From Chara braunii (taxonomy: Eukaryota > Streptophyta > Charophyceae > Charales > Characeae), in assembly GCA_003427395.1 (NCBI GenBank), contig BFEA01000024.1, positions 5,291,425 through 5,317,932 of the forward strand: 26,508 bases of DNA, in the 5' to 3' direction. Each line of letters begins with the position of its first letter. The stretch's first letter is position 1. A program made the position numbers and the translations under genes. The notes below the pieces were generated by a model that worked only from the letters and a program-made list of their open reading frames with translations, was not told the origin of the DNA and made no database searches. Below, in pieces: positions 17,941 through 26,508 of the stretch.

Positions 17941-18562
17941 GTGCAAGTGTGGAGGAATTTCAACAACGTAGGAAGGATCATCCATATCACCAATCACGTT
18001 GAGTATCTGTCATGGTCCCCTATACGCAGGCATAATTTATGCGAGATGTTTTCCTATGGGAGAAACTCCTTAGACTTTCTCCAGACCAAATACCCTACAT
18101 CGAATTGCGAAGGTCTGCATTGTTTATTTGCTTGCTCTATCATTTAATGTTGTGCCTTCCTAATGTTCTCTCTTATTTTTTCTAAGTATTTCTGATACTG
18201 CGCAACGAACTCTCTTGTACTTGGAGGAAGTCTCTGCACTTGATAAGGATTCATACAGTCAATGGACATGCGTGGGCGCCAACCCAAATGCAGTCCAGTA
18301 CGAGTTCTTGCAGTCGCTAAATGCATATAATTGTTATAGGCACTAGCGACTTTAGCTAGGTGTTCATCTTAGTCAACCTCATATGGTCGGATGTACATAC
18401 ACAGCATTTGCTGTAGCAGTTTGTTCATCTGCTCGATTTGTCGATTTGTCTCAGGATGTCTGCATGAAGACAAAGTCAATTTGGATCCATAGACTCTCAT
18501 GAGTTATTGTCAGTGCTCGCTCATGAATCTCATATCCCTATCACTCAAAATAGTCTAGGGAT
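17941..18562 (-). pseudogene. Ty3/gypsy integrase, C-terminal half, broken
   Basis: Minus-strand pieces in order: SDRDMRFMSEH (second catalytic Asp region), then after stops SCRHPETNRQIEQMNKLLQQ, matching the integrase motif around the catalytic Glu (HPQTDGQTE in typical members). Next come DEHLAKVASAYNNYMH, RTRTGLHLGWRPRMS and a coiled Gln/Lys-rich helix ending IRKAQH at 18144, followed by FDVGYLVWRKSKEFL, the post-integrase GPY/F-like region. Several in-frame stops are present. It connects 18563-19141 with the chromodomain at 17639-17932. Confidence 0.6.
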
Positions 18563-19141
18563 TCAGTAGTCCTTCACGCAATGGTTAAAGAACTCTCGAA
18601 TTATGAAGTTCGTCCTGGTTTCAGCAGCAAGTGGTACAAAACAACAAACTTGGCTCTTCCCATTTCTACTCCTCACCTTAATGTTAAAGTTTATAGACAC
18701 AGAGTCTCGGGGACCGATCAGTATAGGCAACGGTCTAAGCAAACCAAGGGAAGGATGCGTGAAACTCTTGTTTCGTTGACACACTTTGCAGCCTTGTACA
18801 TAAGCTATGCAATCCTGCTTCATTTCAGTCCACGTGTAGGAACGTAGAAGGTTAGTATAGTATGTCGTTGAAGTGTCCCTTACTGTCGTGACATTCCCTA
18901 CGATTAGGATGCGAATGTTTGAATCTCCACGTTGTTCAGTATGCACAATTTGTCGTGCATTTGTCTTCTCAAACTGAAGTCCTTGGATCATCTTATAGTC
19001 TCGAACTTTATGCGGTACTGCCTGCACTTTATTGATTAATTGACTATAGACTAGATCACTAACATAGGTGGATCTAATATTCTGTTGCAATTTGGTGTCG
19101 GCGTCTAAGTACGTCACTATGGCAAAAAAAAAGTCAGTCAT
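18563..19141 (-). pseudogene. Ty3/gypsy integrase, zinc-binding and core start
   Basis: A 192-codon frame. The N-terminal RNase H-integrase spacer is followed by a zinc-binding region in which the Cys pair is kept (CKVCQRNKS) but the expected His pair is not evident. The integrase core then starts at GPRDSVSINFNI. In typical Ty3 members this reads W-x-D-x-x-M-D-F, so the first catalytic Asp appears to be Asn here. The frame ends at FNHCVKDY. The order after RNase H and before the 18326-18144 segment fits a gypsy pol. Confidence 0.65.
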
Positions 19142-19259
19142 TCTACTTACTGCATCAGCAACGACATTGTATTTTCTTTTGACTAATTTTAGTTCAAAAT
19201 TGAATTGATCTATCTCCCATCCCCTCTTGTCAACCTAGTGGTCATTCGGGTTGGTCTTT

Positions 19260-19720
19260 AACTAACAAAGTGTCTCATGGTTTGAATAAACTTCAAAATG
19301 TCGTCCAATGAGATAATGCCTTCAGTGATTCAAGGCTTCTCTAAGACCAAACAACTCTCTCTCGTACATGGAAGCGCCGACCTTCTCACCAGGCAGCCTA
19401 CAAGACATAAACTCAACGGGTTTGTACCCATTGTCGTCTGGCATCAGTGGTAACTATAAATGACAACAAAGAATCAACAATCTTCAAAACCGGGTACTCT
19501 ATTAAACACTTTTTTATACGCTTAAATGCTGAGGTACAATCCTTATCCCATTTCCAGACGGTTCTCTTCCTCAAGAACCTACGCAATGGAATAACTATTT
19601 CAGTGAAGTTTCGTACGAACTTCCGGTAATAGTTGGCTTGACCAAGAAATGATTGCAGTTCCGTGAACGTACGTGGCGTCGACCAATCCATAATTGTTAT
19701 CATCTTAGCGTCCTTCGGTT
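19260..19720 (-). pseudogene. Ty3/gypsy RT connection and RNase H domain
   Basis: The frame 19703-19413 reads MDWSTPRTFTELQSFLGQAN, YYRKFVRNFTEIVIPLRRFL, VWKWDKDCTSAFKRIKKCL, the standard gypsy RT thumb/RNase H junction, and then IVTTDARRQW. Downstream are KPVEFMSCRLPGEKVGASMY, ERELFGLREALNH, a TGA where Trp is usual (HWRHYL), then LIGRHFEVYSNHETL. The RNase H Glu (YERE) is kept, but the Asp of the usual TDH/SDH motif is Asn. Inactive. Confidence 0.75.
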
Positions 19721-19739
19721 TGATTTACCTCTATCGAAC

Positions 19740-20340
19740 ATCTGACGCTTGATTCATTCACACTTCTTGGGGTTCAACTTAAATTCGGCCTCGTGCAACT
19801 TGCTTAGCACCAACCGAAGGTGTTGCGTGCTCTTCTAATGTCTTACTAAAAATAAGAATATCATTCAAATATACCACAACGAATTTGTCTAGCCAATCAC
19901 GAAAGAGTCCATTCATAGCGTCGCTGGAAAGTAGCAGGGACATTAGTCAACCCAAACGACATGACCACAAACTCGTAGTGACCATATCGAGTCCTAAAAA
20001 TCATCTTGTGTTGATCCTCAGACAATGTCTCAATCTGATAGTAGCCCGATGTCAAATCTATCTTTCAAAAATATTTGCAACCTTGTACTTTATCCAAAAG
20101 ATCGTCTATCATCGGTAAGGGTTCTGCATTCTTTATAGTAATTGCATTAAGACCCCTATAATTTATACGGATACTCATATCACCTTCTTTCTTTGGTACA
20201 AACAAGAGCGGTGCACCATACGACGAAGAACTTGGCTTAATCCACCTTTTTTCTATTATCTCATCTAACTGTCTGCGCATCTTATCGAGCTCTTTGGGAA
20301 ACATCCGATAGATGGGGCCCTTGGGAATCCGGCTATATCT
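19740..20340 (-). pseudogene. Ty3/gypsy reverse transcriptase
   Basis: From 20304: FPKELDKMRRQLDEIIEKRW, IKPSSSSYGAPLLFVPKKEG, INYRGLNAITIKNAEPLPMI, DDLLDKVQGCKYF, a TGA, then [38 protein letters not shown], a one-base frameshift near 19905, and [20 protein letters not shown]. These are the canonical RT blocks in order. The catalytic YxDD box is YLND, so one of the metal-binding Asp is lost. A poorly conserved C-terminal stretch follows to about 19740. Dead element. Confidence 0.85.
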
Positions 20341-20574
20341 GGTGCTTGGTCTCCCTCGTCATTACTCCGCTCGGGGCCTCTCCCACATCAACGAACTTAT
20401 CTAACAGACTTTACACACTGGGCCATATGGGTATTTCCTCCTCTTTCCCTCAATAACCGGTCTCACATAGGCAACAAATACTTGATCAGCAAGGTAATTT
20501 TTTACCACGTGGTTGGCGAACGTGGGGGCGGTCATACAACAAAGGCACAAACTACTCTCTACACCGGACGCATG

Positions 20575-20737
20575 CTACAAATACAACTTATTCTTCCTGC
20601 CTATGGGACTGGGCAGCCAACACTCGTGCTCGCTCATCTTAATATCATTATACATGGCGTTGGCCCAATCAGCTCCTAGAATCATGTCAAAAGGAAGGTT
20701 ATCCTCCACTAACAACAGAAAAAAAAGAGTGTGTTAA
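20575..20737 (-). pseudogene. Ty3/gypsy protease C-terminal fragment
   Basis: The minus frame reads VEDNLPFDMILGADWANAM, then YNDIKMSEHECWLPSPIGRK, NKLYL and a TAG at 20575-20577. The PFDMILGADW word matches the conserved end of retropepsins (D-x-I-L-G-x-D-W). The catalytic DTG part and all of gag are missing: upstream of 20737 the sequence is unrelated AT-rich DNA. Position just before RT fits PR-RT order. Confidence 0.6.
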
Positions 20738-21160
20738 CACTAAAGTTTAACGGGGACCTTTGTATATAACATCAGATTTTAATCAGTTTATAAATTGTTT
20801 ATCATCATGTTCATGTTGATAATCATGAAGGGGGTTAGCGTATATTTATAATTAATGATCAAGGCGGATCTCATCGTTTGACCCTTTTTTAACTGTTTAC
20901 AAACAGTTCATCAAGTGTTTATCTTCCTTCCCATCTGTTAAAAACCTATTGATAAACTGTTGAAATCATGTTGAAATTCAGTGTTGGTGGTGATGTTGCA
21001 AAATTATACAAAAAAACAGGTGAAAATTGGTTAAACTTGTTATATAGGGATTATTTTAAGAGTGGGATAAATTGTTTTCGATGTGTAGTCCGCATTTATG
21101 TCATGTATCCGAAATTATTCCAGCTCCAATTTCTTTTTTGGTAACCCTTAACGGTGTTTC
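20738..21160. other. AT-rich non-coding DNA replacing gag
   Basis: No coding frame where gag/PR should lie. It contains an ACTGTTT/AAACAGT hairpin (20900-20915) and several aaactgtt/gtttatc-type words, possibly a small insertion. Confidence 0.4.
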
Positions 21161-21197
21161 TCTTTTGTGCATATTAGGCTGACTATTTTTTTCTTTG

Positions 21198-21229
<32 letters not shown>

Positions 21230-21240
21230 CCCTTCTCTCG

Positions 21241-21276
<36 letters not shown>
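21198..21276. repeat. (CT)n and (TA)n microsatellites
   Basis: CT repeats (about 21198-21230) with few interruptions, then about 15 TA repeats (about 21245-21275). They create spurious open frames of alternating Ile/Tyr and Ser/Leu. Confidence 0.9.
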
Positions 21277-21277
<1 letters not shown>

Positions 21278-21440
21278 AACAGAGTTGTCCTGGGTTGGAG
21301 GTATACAGGGAGAAAAGGACAACAAACAACTTGCCACCGAAAGCGGGATCACTTTTTCGTCGGACTTTCACCTGCTCATAAGGAGGCTGATATCTTACAA
21401 GAAAAAAACATGAAAGGTCATTGGATAAGAAAATGGACAA

Positions 21441-21513
21441 TGGTCGGTAGGTGCACAGTAAAACAAAGACAATCAATATTTGCAAAGGCAAATTCGTATG
21501 CACCTACCGACCA
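21441..21513. repeat. 15-bp perfect inverted repeat, 73-bp span
   Basis: TGGTCGGTAGGTGCA (21441-21455) and its exact complement TGCACCTACCGACCA (21499-21513). The core CGGTAGGT recurs at 21585. It could be a tiny foldback element or a transcribed hairpin. Confidence 0.6.
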
Positions 21514-21587
21514 CCACTTTGTTTGTTGTGCGATCTTAGGAAAATAATATTGAATATAGACTTCTCTTTCCGAGAATCTCTCTCTCG

Positions 21588-21619
21588 GTAGGTATATATA
21601 TACACATATATATACCTAC
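21588..21619. repeat. Perfect 14-bp stem palindrome
   Basis: Arms GTAGGTATATATAT and ATATATATACCTAC with a four-base ACAC loop. The TA core explains much of the pairing; the GTAGG/CCTAC ends make it a real palindrome. Confidence 0.6.
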
Positions 21620-21745
21620 ATAGATATATGGCTGAACCCTCAACAGTCTACAGAATCCCCTCACTGATTACACTGTAAATGATAATCTACCTTAACCAAA
21701 ATCAAAGTAGACTATCACTCACCCACACCAGATGGAAAACTCTAC

Positions 21746-21940
21746 NAACGAAGGGAAAATCACGCGCGCCTCAAAACTTGCGCGCCCACACATTCTTTAC
21801 TCTAGTCAACCACCTAGTCAACATAAGTTACAGACGCGGCAGTGCCTAACGCGGCATACTTAAACTTTAAATCAAACTGTTTTTCTGTCGCTTGCAAAGA
21901 CCGGGGCGGATACCCTTGTAAGGGTATTCGCACCGACAAC
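21746..21940. repeat. 195-bp direct repeat, copy 2
   Basis: Partner of 16517-16711. It starts at an N followed by AACGAAGGG, which may mark an assembly junction. Flanking sequences of the two copies are unrelated. The hairpin at 21909-21926 is intact; the outer stem has one mismatch compared with copy 1. Confidence 0.85.
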
Positions 21941-22098
21941 TTACCGGACCATATTAAGCGACGTCCCCGTCGCTTCGCAGGATCAAAAAGCTATCAATTC
22001 AATCACAATCCCAAAGTGCTGACGAGCAGGGTACCAATCCGATTAACCGACAGACCCAGGGTTAAGGCCTCCAATAATCCATGCCAAACACAACTTTA

Positions 22099-22120
22099 TG
22101 GTGCCAGGATTCCAACCTGG
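22099..22120. other. tRNA 3'-end complement (primer-site-like)
   Basis: TGGTGCCAGGATTCCAACC is the complement of a tRNA-like 3' end, with the T-stem CCAGG/CCTGG and a B-box-like word one base off GGTTCGAATCC. It would serve as a plus-oriented LTR primer-binding site or be a tRNA fossil. The body of a tRNA could not be folded next to it. Confidence 0.25.
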
Positions 22121-22166
22121 GTCTTCGTCGCCCTGACATTCGGACGTCGGGATACTCCTTACTGTA

Positions 22167-23018
22167 CTACAGCATAAGTTCCATTGGATCTCTCACAACT
22201 GCATTGGCTCCCTGTGTACTTGGTTGCTGCCTCTCAACCCCCTCCATGGCTACAGCAGAAGTGAGCTGATGCAGTGAATGAGCCGAACCCTCGTCGTCCA
22301 TCACCGGAAGAACACCGTTGTCTCCCTTCAACTCGGGATGACGCATCGACGGTGCCAGACCCGATTCCGACTCCTGGATTGTTGTCGAGGACCCCGTCGG
22401 AGCTGCCGCGTGTATACTGAAAGTGTCACTAACGGCATGACCGGTCCCGTCAATCACCTCCATCCGCTCCTCGTCGGCATGGTCGCTCAAAGAGTCCTCT
22501 GAAACAGGAATATGCTCAAATTGAGGGACTGCTGCTCTTGGAATGTCGGGAACCCCGCCATGACGTCTGCGCACACGGGAAGCGATAGTGTCTCGTTCCC
22601 TGGGTCCGCGCTTCAAACGTCTCAAGCCACCGCCATCCACAAGTCCTGCACCACCATCAGTCGCTCCATCTCGCACCCCATCCGAGGCTGTGCGGTGCTC
22701 GCCTCCCACCCCCCGGACGTCTATGGTGTCACCGTTTGCAGGTCTTGAGGCCACTGCACCGCTCCCTGCATCAGCGTCACCATCAACACGGCAATGTCCC
22801 GCTCCCTCGTCAAGCCCTCTATCGTCGTCTCTCCGTGTCGAGCGGGGTCGTGGCTGATCTCCCCCATCACTACGATCATCGCCTCCGGAGCCGTCATCGT
22901 CGTCCACGTCCGGGTGACGATCGTCGAAATCGCTGTCGCCATCCTGTGCAGGCATGCCACTGCCGAAGAAATCCTCATCGTCACTCGACGAGCTCTCGTA
23001 CAAAAAGTCTCTCTCGTC
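22167..23018 (-). pseudogene. hAT transposase, acidic C-terminal tail
   Basis: This frame is the same as the main transposase frame and begins directly after its TAG (23019-23021): DERDFLYESSSSDDEDFFGS, then about 270 residues rich in Asp, Gly, Ser and Arg with no stop until 22167. It ends VVRDPMELML. The lack of any frame change or stop over 280 codons implies that it was once part of the transposase and that the TAG (probably from TGG, Trp) is a late mutation. Likely disordered. Alternatively the TAG is the true end and this is a short 3' frame, but that is less likely. Confidence 0.55.
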
Positions 23019-24918
23019 CTATCGTTGGCGAGGCTTGCGTATAAGCTGGTCCGCCGTCACTCCACGACTCGAGACACTCCTCCTCCTGTCAGGACCTCCA
23101 CGCCCGCCTCGCCCACGACCGGCCCGACGACCACCTCCGCGACCACCTCCACGACGTCTCCTCCTCTCTGACTCTCGCAAACGACGAGCGGCTCCCATGT
23201 GGGACACGGCACGCATCCTCTCTCTAGCGTGCAACAACTCCTCATGCGTCACTGCAACACGGGCTCCTCTGTCGGCGACAAGCTGCTGGTCAGTGGGCAC
23301 CTCCTCCTCCACCTGCTGCCAATAGTGCACCCAGCTCCCGTATGGATGTGGCCTGTCGTTGGGAGCATCGTCCGACATACCCTGCCTGTCGAGGAGTCGA
23401 AGGTTCCAGTTGCATCGCACGAGCTTCTCGTCTCGTGCCACCTCCAATCTATTTCGAGATTTGGAGTGGATGAAGCTCCAGCAGGACCATGCTCGCTCGC
23501 AGGGCGATGCAGTCACCCACACACGCAGTATCCTGCCGACAAAGACGGTCGTGTGCGGGAACCTCTTCTCCTTCGACTCCCAAAACGTGGCTGGATGGGT
23601 GTAGCTCCTCGCCGCTCGGTCCATGGCCACGTCGTCGAACGGGGGTTCCCTGGTGTGAAACTTGTCAACGGCAGCCAGCATCTCGTTGTGCTGATCCGAA
23701 CCCTCCGGGTACCCGAACTGAACAAGAGCGACTTTCAAACCCTGCTGCATCTCGTCGTTGTCTGGCATCGTGCGCTCTCGAAACTCGGGATCCAACATCA
23801 TGGCAGCAATATGAGCAGGCGACTTGAATATTGTGCGGCGTCTGTCAAACACCTCGAGAACTGCGTCCTGATCACCCCTGTCAAACGAGGCACATGATGA
23901 CAAACAACGCACGATCATCTCGTCGTACCGACGTAAAATCTTGCCAATCTGCCTCGTGTTGCTGTTCACCATCTGCAGCATGTCCATGATGGGATCCAAC
24001 AACTTGCACAACGCCGTCATATCCTCCCACCACCGAGGACAACCGACACATGCTATGACGTCCGCGGCGTCGTCTCTAATCTTCTTCGTCGCCCAAACAG
24101 TGTCCTTCCACCGATCGTCGATCACCACCCTCATGAGATGCGATTGCAACTTAAGAAGCCGCCGCATCATAATGACATGCGTGCCGAAGCGAGTCTCGGC
24201 AGGAAGCAACAGTGCAGCTGTCGAGAAAGATTGCAAAACCTCGCGAGCATGGCTATGGCGCTTGAAAAACTTTGTGACCACCCGCGCCTGAGCAATGCGG
24301 GTCTCCACCCACTCAATGTCGTCGATGTCCTCGAGGATGAGGTCCATGACGTGCGCCACACAAGGAATCCAGAAGATGTGCTTAACACTCTCATCCTTCC
24401 GGAACACCTCCATCGCAGAAACGTTGGAACTAGCCGACTCTGTGACGAACACGGTGATGTCTGCAAGCTTGATGTCAAGGGACTTCAACCTTCGCAGCCA
24501 AGCCTGCGCCAGAGCGGCGGCATCCTTCTTTCCTCGCATGACATCTGTCGCGACGTATGTCGCGCCCCGCGTGGTCCCGACGAGGTAGTTGCACAACGTT
24601 TGGCCCCGAATGTTGGTCCACCCGTTTATCATGATCGTGCATCCGTAGGTTGCCGAAGTAGCAAGGACGGGTTTCACACACTTTTGAACTTCCGCATCAA
24701 GCTCATCCAAAAGCGAGGTACGGATCATGTGATATGTCGGAGGTTTCGGGGTGGGCAACCCGGGAACCCCAGGTGGGATGATCATTGTCAACATGCGTTT
24801 GAAGCTCTCAAGCTTCACGCAGTTGAACGCCATGCCGCTCTCGACAAGAAATCGCATGATTTGCAGGTGCCATGCGTGCTCCAGTGGGTCGTTGTAATAC
24901 GATGTCACCGCCTGCTGC
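23019..24918 (-). pseudogene. hAT-superfamily transposase, DUF659-type core
   Basis: A continuous 629-codon frame from 24908 (open further up to the splice site at 24918). Residues about 50-200 are the DUF659/RNase H-like core, with INGWTN at 94-99 where the family has DGW(T/S), VTESASSN at 155-162 where it has TD-x-A, and CVAHVMDLILED at 183-194. ETRFGTH (238-244) matches the TRW motif but with Phe. The C-terminal hAT dimerisation region (about 440-505) has ASPCERAWSCW with the third catalytic Glu kept at 471, and SKSRNRL. The end is an Arg/Gly-rich stretch. The first two acidic catalytic positions are Asn and Glu, so cut-and-paste activity is unlikely despite the open frame. From memory it matches a very abundant Chara hAT family. 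Confidence 0.85.
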
Positions 24919-25071
24919 CTGTAAGTGCCCTACACTCGTGCACCGGCGCTGCAACCTAGCGAATCCCACACCCCGCCGGCAGTCCCAAGTGATGCAGGTG
25001 GGCCTGGGCTCAGAGCAGCAATGTTGCGCAAATTTTGCAGAGGATCCAATGTCCCAAAGAAACCGTGCTAC
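24919..25071 (-). other. Predicted 153-nt intron in the hAT gene
   Basis: Minus-strand donor GTAGCA at 25071 and acceptor CTTACAG ending at 24919. The interval contains two in-frame TAG codons (25068-25070 and 24930-24932), which splicing would remove. It is 51 codons long, so the frame is kept: VPVIAST-S-QAVTSYYNDP. Not confirmed by RNA. Confidence 0.45.
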
Positions 25072-26130
25072 GAGGTCGAGGCTATCACGGGCACAAGAGT
25101 GGGTGACGAATCCGAAACTTGAATGGGCTCGTCGAGCGGGATGGTACCAGCCCCCGCAGGGACCGCTGCGGCTGCCTCGCAAACAGGTGCGAAAGTGAAG
25201 TCTGGTGCCCGTCCACGTGTCTGCGAAGGACCATGGATACGCAGCAGCCTGATGTCTCGTCGCGGGTTGTTCTGCCGCTGGGGGAGGTGCGGCTGCTCGT
25301 CGAACTCTAGCATCCTTATCCCTGTTCGCGGTGAACACCGGGGCGAGGACGCTCGATGTTCCAGCGTCCTTCCTCCACCCTTGAACCTCGACGAAAGCAC
25401 GAGTCCCAAGCTCGTCGAACAGCACAGGTCCCCCGACATCCGAAACTGGTGCGGTGCCTCGCGCATCAGGCTGCGTCGGCACCGATGGAATGACACGTGA
25501 GTCACGCATGCACCCACCGGGAACGGCACCATCAAAGGGCGCTGCAGTCGTCGCATGAAGTGGTGCAAGTGAGACTGTCGCGGGACGAGGGGGGAGCGGA
25601 GCACGTGGTGCACGAGGATATGGCGCCATCTGGGAGGGGGCGGCGGTCGAAGGAGGCAGTGGAACAGATGCCTCGGGAAAACGAAGCGGTGGCCATTGGA
25701 AAGAGGGATGACCTAAAGGGAGACTCTGCAAGGCTTGCACGACAGAAGCCAAATGTGCAGGACATTTTGACATATCCTTGGACCAAATCGCGTGCCACAC
25801 CGTCGGGGTTGCCACGGCGCATCTGTAGCCCTCGCCACGAAAAAAGTGTTCCGTTGCATCGCGAGCACCCCCGCATATGGAACGCTCGCATAACCTGCAC
25901 ACACAACGGCGACCGTTCTTCCTCCCGACCACACTGGACCCGTCCAAATAACGACCACGAGCAACGAAATGTTAAACGGGGTCATCTCGTTTCCCATCTG
26001 CCTTTGGATCCACCTTGAAAGGAGAGTCAAAGGTCTTCGTGTTATGACCTCTTCTTCCACCGTCTGACCTCTTCCCTGTCGTCGAGGAGGACTCCACAGG
26101 GCCCTTCTCGGTGTCCCGTGGGGCGGACAT
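25072..26130 (-). pseudogene. hAT transposase N-terminal part with BED-like finger
   Basis: The start is ATG at 26130: MSAPRDTEKGPVESSSTTGK ... DGKRDDPV, then an in-frame TAA (25972-25974), then HFVARGRYLDGSSVVGRKN and a zinc finger CRLCERSICGG...EHFFRGEGYRC (C-x2-C...H-x8-C), a BED-type DNA-binding arrangement expected at the N-terminus of hAT transposases. A Pro/Ala-rich linker follows. Near 25250 one indel changes frame from RDKDARVRRAAAPPP to RIHGPSQTRGRAPDFT, after which it runs open into the intron at 25071. Two lesions (the TAA and the indel) make this a pseudogene. An upstream open extension to 26457 encodes hydrophobic sequence without support, so I chose the ATG at 26130. Confidence 0.7.
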
Positions 26131-26508
26131 GTTGCGTAGGCTGAAGAAAGTGAAAAGAAGGGTAAACTGAACCGTGGAGCTGGAGCCGACGATAAAGAAC
26201 TGTGTCGAATATCCGACAAACGAACCTGAAGAAGATGGACAATGACCAGAAGGTACACAAGTTCCATAACAACCACAATAACAAACAAGAGAAGGAACAA
26301 ACATAAAGACCCTTTTCTCCCCGAGTATTGAAAACACCGCTACAAATAAGAAAATAACAACCACAAGTTCAACGTCTTTAAAAAAGGAAGAAGAAAATAA
26401 ATAAACAAACAACCAACGGCATCCCGTCGATGCCAAACCTATATAAACCTTTCCCACTCATACCACCCCATGTATCGCCGTTTATGGCGGTTCACCGTCA
26501 GTGCCGCC
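26131..26508. promoter_or_regulatory. 5' flank of hAT gene, TATA-like site
   Basis: On the minus strand TTTATATAGG (about 26438-26448) lies about 310 bases before the ATG at 26130, in AT-rich DNA without a gene. A CGCCG/CGGCG-type hairpin with TTTATGG between is at 26476-26490. The distance leaves room for a 5' UTR. Element termini are not identified. Confidence 0.25.

Noticed and set aside
21167-21547. Frames with Ile-Tyr and Ser-Leu runs
   Set aside because: Translation of CT and TA microsatellites.
22099-22180. Complete minus-strand tRNA gene
   Set aside because: The T-arm and CCA-like end fit, but no anticodon arm, D-arm or 5' acceptor strand pairs.
23199-24959. Long plus-strand open frames (232 and 273 codons)
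   Set aside because: They are antisense to the well-supported hAT transposase and show no family resemblance; GC-rich codon bias opens the opposite strand.

Overview
This is a transposon-dense, eukaryotic nuclear window, most likely from a green plant or alga. I see spliceosomal-type introns (GT...AG, about 99 and 153 nt) and a chromodomain-bearing Ty3/gypsy retrotransposon. There is also a Ty1/copia 3' end, a large hAT transposase, many A/T homopolymers and microsatellites, an 894-base assembly gap and scattered ambiguous bases. Several protein families here (the hAT with a DUF659-like core, and the minus-strand families at 1-5400) look to me like the highly repetitive families of the charophyte alga Chara braunii. 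That assignment is from memory and is inference. No intact host gene could be supported.

Layout. 1-5400: decayed minus-strand coding segments with short introns and frameshifts, from at least two repeat-type genes, one of them ending at 4964 and the rest running to the left window edge. 5478-6371: gap. 6675-7188: a foldback element made of tandem near-perfect hairpins, apparently sitting in the LTR of a copia element whose 3' coding end, polypurine tract and LTR start lie at 7300-7426 (minus). 7440-8780: microsatellite, small hairpins and an hAT-like terminal repeat with ATCCGG clusters. 8783-9500: a broken plus-strand gene of unknown family. 9560-12445: non-coding DNA packed with stem-loops, including five ~120-bp tandem repeats and an array of about eleven hairpins with an invariant AACTTA loop on variable but complementary stems. 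12450-15500: low-coding repeats. 15507-15601 (minus): a divergent U6 snRNA-like sequence. 16261-16436: ambiguous bases. 16517-16711 and 21746-21940: a 195-bp direct repeat pair flanking a dead Ty3/gypsy chromovirus (minus; protease, RT, RNase H, integrase, chromodomain, 20737-17639). 22167-26130: a decayed hAT transposase gene (minus).

How it fits together. The window is nested mobile-element debris. The Ty3 and hAT genes have lost catalytic acidic residues, several by Asp-to-Asn, so neither should be active. The most unusual signal is a class of small stem-loops in which loop or flanking bases are conserved while the stems differ but stay paired. It occurs at 7610-7688, 11562-12444, 14737-14926, and 16685/17439/21908. 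This looks like selection on, or a copying mechanism that preserves, secondary structure rather than sequence, and it is the best candidate for something undescribed.
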